This document shows positions 59,449 to 64,000 of a stretch of DNA of 64,000 nucleotides, one piece after another (within the stretch, counting starts at the first letter, position 1; each line of letters starts with the position of its first letter). The translations under genes and the position numbers were made by a program. The stretch lies in assembly GCF_008087665.1 (NCBI RefSeq), contig NZ_CP042912.1, forward strand, positions 5,394,001 through 5,458,000, read 5' to 3'. The notes below the pieces were generated by a model. It searched no databases. It was not told the origin of the DNA and was given only the letters and a program-made list of their open reading frames with translations. Origin of the DNA: Mariniblastus fucicola (GTDB taxonomy: Bacteria; Planctomycetota; Planctomycetia; Pirellulales; Pirellulaceae).

Positions 59449-62400
59449 CTACTCCGGCAAGTCACGTCCTGGAGTCCATGGAATGCCGGCTTCATCGACT
59501 TCATCCTCGAAGGCTTCCAGTTCTTCATCAAGCAACTTGAACAGATCTTCTTCGATCTCTTCGAACTGCTCGACGCCGATCTCGTACTGCTCTTTCGCGG
59601 CTTTGGTGATGCCGTAAGTTCCACGCATGCCGCCGAACAAACCGCTGCTCACCCGAGAACGAATTCCCGGCTCGGCCATCATCCATAGCTCGGACTTGAT
59701 GTCGTCGCCGTTGATCTTCAATCGATAATCCGCCAAACGTTCCTTGAACTCGGTCGCTTTCTTGACCAGATCAGGCGTGCCTTTCGGATGATTGCGGATC
59801 GTGGAAATCAAGCTTCCGATCTGATCATCACGCTCGCTCAAAACCGAAGACGCCGCTGAAACTTTGTTGGACATCAAACCGGCTTCTTGCAGGAAAGCAA
59901 TCAACTCGCCGCGGTCCTGCATTTCAAGCGTTGGATCGACGATCGATTCGACTTCGAACTCAACCGCATCGCCCAACGATTCTTCTTCGCCATCGGCAAC
60001 GCGAAATGCTTCGGCCGAATAAGTTCCAGGAGCCACCATCGGTCCGCCGCGACGCGAAAATCCCTGGTAGCGGAGATTCCACGACGTGCGATGAATTCCG
60101 GTGGAACTCGAAAGGTCACGTTTTGCAACCAGAGTACCCGCTGCGTCGCTGATCTTGACGATGTAGCGAGGTGCCTGTTCTTCGTCTTCTTCACGCAGTT
60201 CTTCGACGGAAGGAATTGGAATGTCCTTGCCGGCTTTTTTTAGCTCAGCTTCTTTTTTCTTCCGCTTCGACTTCTTCGATTTGAAATCGTTCTTGATGTA
60301 GTAATTGAAAACCGCACCGTATTCAGGATTCGAAGCGACATACACGGAATCACCCATGTAGCCTTTGGAACCGCCGATTGTGTCCTTCGGCGAATACCAG
60401 AACGTGCGGCGAATCGGGAACATGTGAAACTTGCTGTCGAACAATTCCGGCGTCGCGTCACGCAGCAGGCTGTAATCGTCCAGCACGTAGAAGCTACGAC
60501 CGAACGAAGCACCCACCAAATCGTTTTCGCGTTTCTGAATCTCGAGGTCACGGAAGGAAATCGTTGGCAAGCCACCACGTAGCTTGAACCACTGCTCACC
60601 GGCGTCGAGCGTGCAGAAAATGCCGAACTCGGTCGCCAGGAAGAACAGGTCAGCTCGCTCGTGATCCTGAACGATCCTCCAGCAAATATGTTTCTCAGGC
60701 AGGTTGCCAGTCATCAGCGACCAGGTCTTGCCGCGGTCCGTACTTTTGACAACGTATGGCTTGTAGTCGCCTGTTTTGTGATCGTCCAGACATGCATATA
60801 CGGTATCCGGATCGTGCAAGTCAGCCTTGATGTCGTTAACGAAGAAGTACTCTGGCACGTCGAAAATACGATCGACTTTTCGCCAGTTTTCCCCGCCGTC
60901 TTCCGACACCTGAATCAGTCCGTCATCGGTTCCGACGTACAGCAGACCTTCGACCAGTGGAGATTCCGCGACCGAAGTAATGTTGCCGTGCTGCGACATC
61001 GCGTAAAGATCGTAAGCCGCATCGATGCTCCACACGCGACCCATTGTCGGCAGTTCGTAACGGTTGCGGTTGCGAGAGAGATCCGGAGAAATGGTCTTCC
61101 ATGAATCGCCTCGATCATCGCTACGGTGCAGATGCTGCGAAGCAAAATACAAACGCTTGTGATCGTGCGGGCTGATCAAAATCGGCGAGTCCCAGTTGAA
61201 GCGAAAACTCTCTTGGCCCTTGCCAGGTTTTGGCTGAATCGAAACTGACTCGCCTGTTTTGCGATCGTAGCGATTCAGATTACCCTGCTGCGATTCTGCG
61301 TAGATAATGTTTGGATCTTCCGGGTCGATGGCCGTATCGTGACCGTCGCCGCCGATCGTTTTGATCCAGTCCCAGTTGCGAATGCCGCCGCGATCCGCCG
61401 TCCGTGATGGACCGTACTGCGAGTTATTATCCTGAGTACCGCCAGCGATATTGTAAAACGGATAGTCGTTGTCGACGCTGACTTTGTAGAACTGAGTGAT
61501 CGGCAAGTTCGGACAGAACAACCACGTTTCGGCAAAGTCATAGCTGCGGTAGACGCCGCCGTCACAGCCAACGCAAACAAAGTCCTTGTCGGTCGGGTGG
61601 AAGGCAACGGCATGGTTATCCACATGCTTGTAGCGTCCTTCGATGCTATTCCATGTCTTGCCGTTGTCCGTTGAGCGAACGAGGCTGTTGTTCGCCTGGT
61701 AGAGCACACCGAAGCGATGCGGATCTGCCCACAGTTCCTGATAGTAGTGCGGCCCGGTTCCGCCAGAAACGAAATCGCTCGTCTTCGACCAACTGGCTCC
61801 TTTGTTGCTGCTGACCCAGAAGCCACCCTTGCGGTTCGGCAATTCGATCGTGGCGTAAACGTAGTTCGAATCCTGTGGCGAAACCTGCAGCGAGATCTTG
61901 CCCAAGTCGCCGCCAGGCAATCCGCCGCCAAGCTGCTTCCAGGTTTTGCCGCCGTCGGTTGATTTGTGGATTGCCGTTTCCGGACCGCAGTTGATGATGG
62001 CCCACACGTTGCGATGCCGCTGATGCGTTGCGGCATAAAGGATGTCCGGGTTCTTCGGATCCATCACGACATCAGTCACACCCGTGTATTCGCCTTTCGA
62101 CAGAACCAAATCCCAGCTGTCGCCGCCGTCTTCGGACCGATACAGCCCACGTTCTCCGCCGGGCGACCACAGCGGTCCTTGCGACGCAGCGAACACGACA
62201 TTGGAATCGCGTGGATCGACAAGGATTTTGCTGATGTGCTCGGACTTTTCCAGCCCTTTTGACTTCCACGATTTACCCGAATCATGGCTAACGTAAACTC
62301 CGTCACCAAATCCGATATGACGTCCGCCGTTGTTTTCTCCTGTGCCGACCCAAACGGTATTGCTTGAGTTTGGATCAACCGTCACGCAGCCGATCGAATA

Positions 62401-62859
62401 CGATTTCTGTCCGTCGAAAATTGGCTTGAATGTTGTTCCTGCGTTGGTTGTTTTCCAAACGCCACCCGAGGCAACGGCAACGTACCACGTGTTCGGATTC
62501 TTTTGGTCGATGGCGATGTCGCCGATACGCCCCGACATGAAAGCGGGTCCAACGCTGCGGAATTTAAGGGCTCCTGCGAGCATTCCTGTGTCGAGTGGCT
62601 TTTCCTTTTTCGATTTGGCGTCTTTGTCGCCTTTTCCATTTTCTGCTTCGCCGTCTTTGTCCTCATCAGTTTTGTCGGACTTTTTGTCGTCGGCTTTGGC
62701 TTTGGCTTTCTTCGGCTTCTTCTTTTGCTTGGTCTCTTTCGAGTCGTCTTGTTTTGTCTTGGCCGCAACAGGTTTTGATTTCTTGCTCTTTTTCTTTTCT
62801 TCCTGAGCAACGAGTGGTGTCGCGAGGCAGAGAAGCAGAATCAGGATCAGACGAATCAT
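59449..62859 (-). CDS. Secreted sortilin/VPS10-like beta-propeller protein
   Basis: A 1136-residue exported protein. Residues 1-18 are a signal peptide (LILILLLCLATPLVAQ), followed by about 65 residues that are nearly all Lys, Asp, Glu and Ser. The main part is a large propeller with many BNR/Asp-box repeats of the kind SxDxGxTW: KTTNAGTTF, YVSHDSGKSWKS, YRSEDGGDSWD, HKSTDGGKTWKQ, VRSTDNGKTWN, HRSDDRGDSWKT, VSEDGGENW, VKSTDRGKTWS. A C-terminal region has a second Lys-rich patch (KSKKSKRKKKEAELKKAGKD) and a beta domain, then acidic helices. Proteins like this are often called glycosyl hydrolases, but no catalytic residues support that; binding or scaffolding outside the cell is more likely. 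Confidence 0.9.
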   Translation of the reverse strand: MIRLILILLLCLATPLVAQEEKKKSKKSKPVAAKTKQDDSKETKQKKKPKKAKAKADDKKSDKTDEDKDGEAENGKGDKDAKSKKEKPLDTGMLAGALKFRSVGPAFMSGRIGDIAIDQKNPNTWYVAVASGGVWKTTNAGTTFKPIFDGQKSYSIGCVTVDPNSSNTVWVGTGENNGGRHIGFGDGVYVSHDSGKSWKSKGLEKSEHISKILVDPRDSNVVFAASQGPLWSPGGERGLYRSEDGGDSWDLVLSKGEYTGVTDVVMDPKNPDILYAATHQRHRNVWAIINCGPETAIHKSTDGGKTWKQLGGGLPGGDLGKISLQVSPQDSNYVYATIELPNRKGGFWVSSNKGASWSKTSDFVSGGTGPHYYQELWADPHRFGVLYQANNSLVRSTDNGKTWNSIEGRYKHVDNHAVAFHPTDKDFVCVGCDGGVYRSYDFAETWLFCPNLPITQFYKVSVDNDYPFYNIAGGTQDNNSQYGPSRTADRGGIRNWDWIKTIGGDGHDTAIDPEDPNIIYAESQQGNLNRYDRKTGESVSIQPKPGKGQESFRFNWDSPILISPHDHKRLYFASQHLHRSDDRGDSWKTISPDLSRNRNRYELPTMGRVWSIDAAYDLYAMSQHGNITSVAESPLVEGLLYVGTDDGLIQVSEDGGENWRKVDRIFDVPEYFFVNDIKADLHDPDTVYACLDDHKTGDYKPYVVKSTDRGKTWSLMTGNLPEKHICWRIVQDHERADLFFLATEFGIFCTLDAGEQWFKLRGGLPTISFRDLEIQKRENDLVGASFGRSFYVLDDYSLLRDATPELFDSKFHMFPIRRTFWYSPKDTIGGSKGYMGDSVYVASNPEYGAVFNYYIKNDFKSKKSKRKKKEAELKKAGKDIPIPSVEELREEDEEQAPRYIVKISDAAGTLVAKRDLSSSTGIHRTSWNLRYQGFSRRGGPMVAPGTYSAEAFRVADGEEESLGDAVEFEVESIVDPTLEMQDRGELIAFLQEAGLMSNKVSAASSVLSERDDQIGSLISTIRNHPKGTPDLVKKATEFKERLADYRLKINGDDIKSELWMMAEPGIRSRVSSGLFGGMRGTYGITKAAKEQYEIGVEQFEEIEEDLFKLLDEELEAFEDEVDEAGIPWTPGRDLPE

Positions 62860-63145
62860 GGCGTTAGCTCAATCGGTGAAAATTCTAAGTTCAAACTATC
62901 TATAGCCCGAGTTTGCGTCATGAGAGTTCTTTCGTCAAACAGAAAACACGTTGTGCGAATTGAATGACTGAATTAGCTGGCCGATCGGTCACAATTGCCG
63001 CAACCCAAACGGGGTGTCACGGTTCAGTTACGGATGGGCTGTTAGCGATTAAACAAAGGCTGGGTTAAAATGAACCTCGCTGGTGAAAATCATCTGACTT
63101 AGCTCAGCAAAATTACCGAACTCATTGCCCTCGTCAGGTTCTCGC

Positions 63146-64000
63146 ATGCTTCTGTCCCAGATTTTCAGTTTGGCATTTGCCGCCGCAACAACGCTCTTAC
63201 AAAGCGGCGGCGACACAACCATTCACACGTTCGAGCGGCAACAGCTTTCAGATATCTATTTCTCCGAAGGAGCCGACGCTGCCGACATCAATGGCGATGG
63301 CATTACGGACGTTGTTTACGGTCCCTACTGGTTTGCCGGTCCGGACTTCAAAACCCAACGCGAGATTTACAAACCCGTGCCGCAGAATCGCGACCAGTAC
63401 GCGGACAATTTTTTTAGCTGGCTCTACGATTTTAACGGCGACGGACGCAAAGATGTTTTCGTCGTCGGATTTCCAGGCACGCCTGCCTATGTCTACGAGA
63501 ATCCTGGCAAAGGAGGTTTCGGCGAGCACTGGCCCAAGCACGAAGTTTTCGATTGGGTTTCGAACGAGTCGCCTCAACTGATCAACATCGTCGGCGACGA
63601 AAGGCCGGAACTGGTTTGCACCCGCGACGGCTTTTTCGGTTTCGCGACGATCGATTGGGAGCAGCCTTTCGAAACCTGGGAGTTCCATCGAATCTCCGGC
63701 CGCATCACGGCAGGCAAATTCGGACACGGTTTGGGAATCGGAGACGTCAACGGCGACGGACGGATGGACTTGATCCATTCGAGGGGCTGGTTCGAGCAAC
63801 CGCTGACGCACGAACTGACATCAATGTGGATCGCGCACGATGTGAAGCTCAGCGAGGGCTACGGCGGCGCGGAAATGTACGCTTACGATGTCGACGGCGA
63901 CGGCGACAACGACATCATCACCAGCCACAACGCTCATGATTTTGGACTGGGTTGGTACGAGCAAATTCCTGGTGATAAAAAAGAAGAGCCGAATTTCAAG
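63146..64000 (+). CDS. FG-GAP/VCBS repeat secreted protein (runs off right edge)
   Basis: The plus strand is open from ATG 63146 to the window end (285 residues). A short signal peptide (MLLSQIFSLAFAAATTLL) is followed by propeller repeats with calcium-binding loops DINGDGITD, DFNGDGRKD, DVNGDGRMD and DVDGDGDND, and FG-GAP-type strands (YGPYWFAGPDF, YVYENPGKGGFGEHWPKHEV). Such proteins are usually exported and bind ligands or cell surfaces; in planctomycetes the C-terminus often carries a cytochrome or ThuA-like domain, which would lie outside the window. The 286-bp gap before it holds no recognised element. Confidence 0.88.
   Translation, partial: MLLSQIFSLAFAAATTLLQSGGDTTIHTFERQQLSDIYFSEGADAADINGDGITDVVYGPYWFAGPDFKTQREIYKPVPQNRDQYADNFFSWLYDFNGDGRKDVFVVGFPGTPAYVYENPGKGGFGEHWPKHEVFDWVSNESPQLINIVGDERPELVCTRDGFFGFATIDWEQPFETWEFHRISGRITAGKFGHGLGIGDVNGDGRMDLIHSRGWFEQPLTHELTSMWIAHDVKLSEGYGGAEMYAYDVDGDGDNDIITSHNAHDFGLGWYEQIPGDKKEEPNFK

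Noticed and set aside
1-64000. tRNA, rRNA, CRISPR arrays, insertion sequences, prophage
   Set aside because: Gaps between genes were read for cloverleaf ends, spaced direct repeats and transposase or integrase frames; none was found.

Overview
This 64 kb window looks like part of a Planctomycetota chromosome, most likely from the Pirellulales (Rhodopirellula/Mariniblastus-like). The case rests on gene content: two large PSCyt1/DUF1549/DUF1553 proteins, one followed directly by a Tat-exported DUF1501 protein; a ThuA/SGNH/PVC-type dehydrogenase next to a redoxin-cupredoxin-cytochrome c protein; FG-GAP and sortilin-like propeller proteins; a MoxR-DUF58-DUF4350 operon; and FloA. TTG and GTG starts are common, gene overlaps of 1-8 bp are frequent, and many genes have long open shadow frames on the opposite strand. 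No tRNA, rRNA, transposase, integrase or CRISPR array was seen.

Layout. 1-10.1 kb is housekeeping: a partial glnE (no stop inside the window), a DEAD-box helicase, a PSCyt1 protein, a MATE exporter, dusA and a coupled HEAT-like protein. 10.2-11.4 kb holds a retron: a retron-type reverse transcriptase preceded by a 155-nt non-coding RNA with perfect 14-bp a1/a2 arms and a sigma70-like promoter whose predicted start falls on the first base of a1. 11.5-18.8 kb, all minus strand, has an HTTM membrane pair, a sulfotransferase, a FloA operon, a Gfo/Idh/MocA oxidoreductase and a eukaryote-type secreted cyclophilin with a clear terminator. 19-23.3 kb is a sugar-acid cluster (oxidoreductase, four-carbon acid sugar kinase, cyclase, isopropylmalate-type dehydrogenase). 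23.5-30 kb has an epimerase-like protein, the PSCyt1-DUF1501 pair and a secreted helical protein.

30-43.4 kb, minus strand, carries a UMP-CMP-kinase-like protein with an extra N-terminal domain, the six-gene MoxR/DUF58 operon, and a pentaheme cytochrome coupled to a predicted outer-membrane barrel. 43.5-49 kb has a prepilin peptidase, rpsR with its own promoter and terminator, thioredoxin, an SBF-like transporter, and a SugE/Gdx exporter under a guanidine-II (mini-ykkC) riboswitch. 49-64 kb holds the redoxin/cupredoxin/cytochrome and ThuA/dehydrogenase proteins, a BlaI-M56 regulatory pair with a TACAnnTGTA operator inside its promoter, a sortilin-like propeller protein and a partial FG-GAP protein.

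Short palindromic repeats of several families are scattered between genes (22.1, 28.2, 36.2, 38.75, 51.6, 55.4, 59.2 and 59.35 kb). Two of them lie inside the predicted 5' coding regions of exported proteins. The strongest points for follow-up are the retron, the guanidine-II riboswitch, the kinase fusion and the plant-like cyclophilin.
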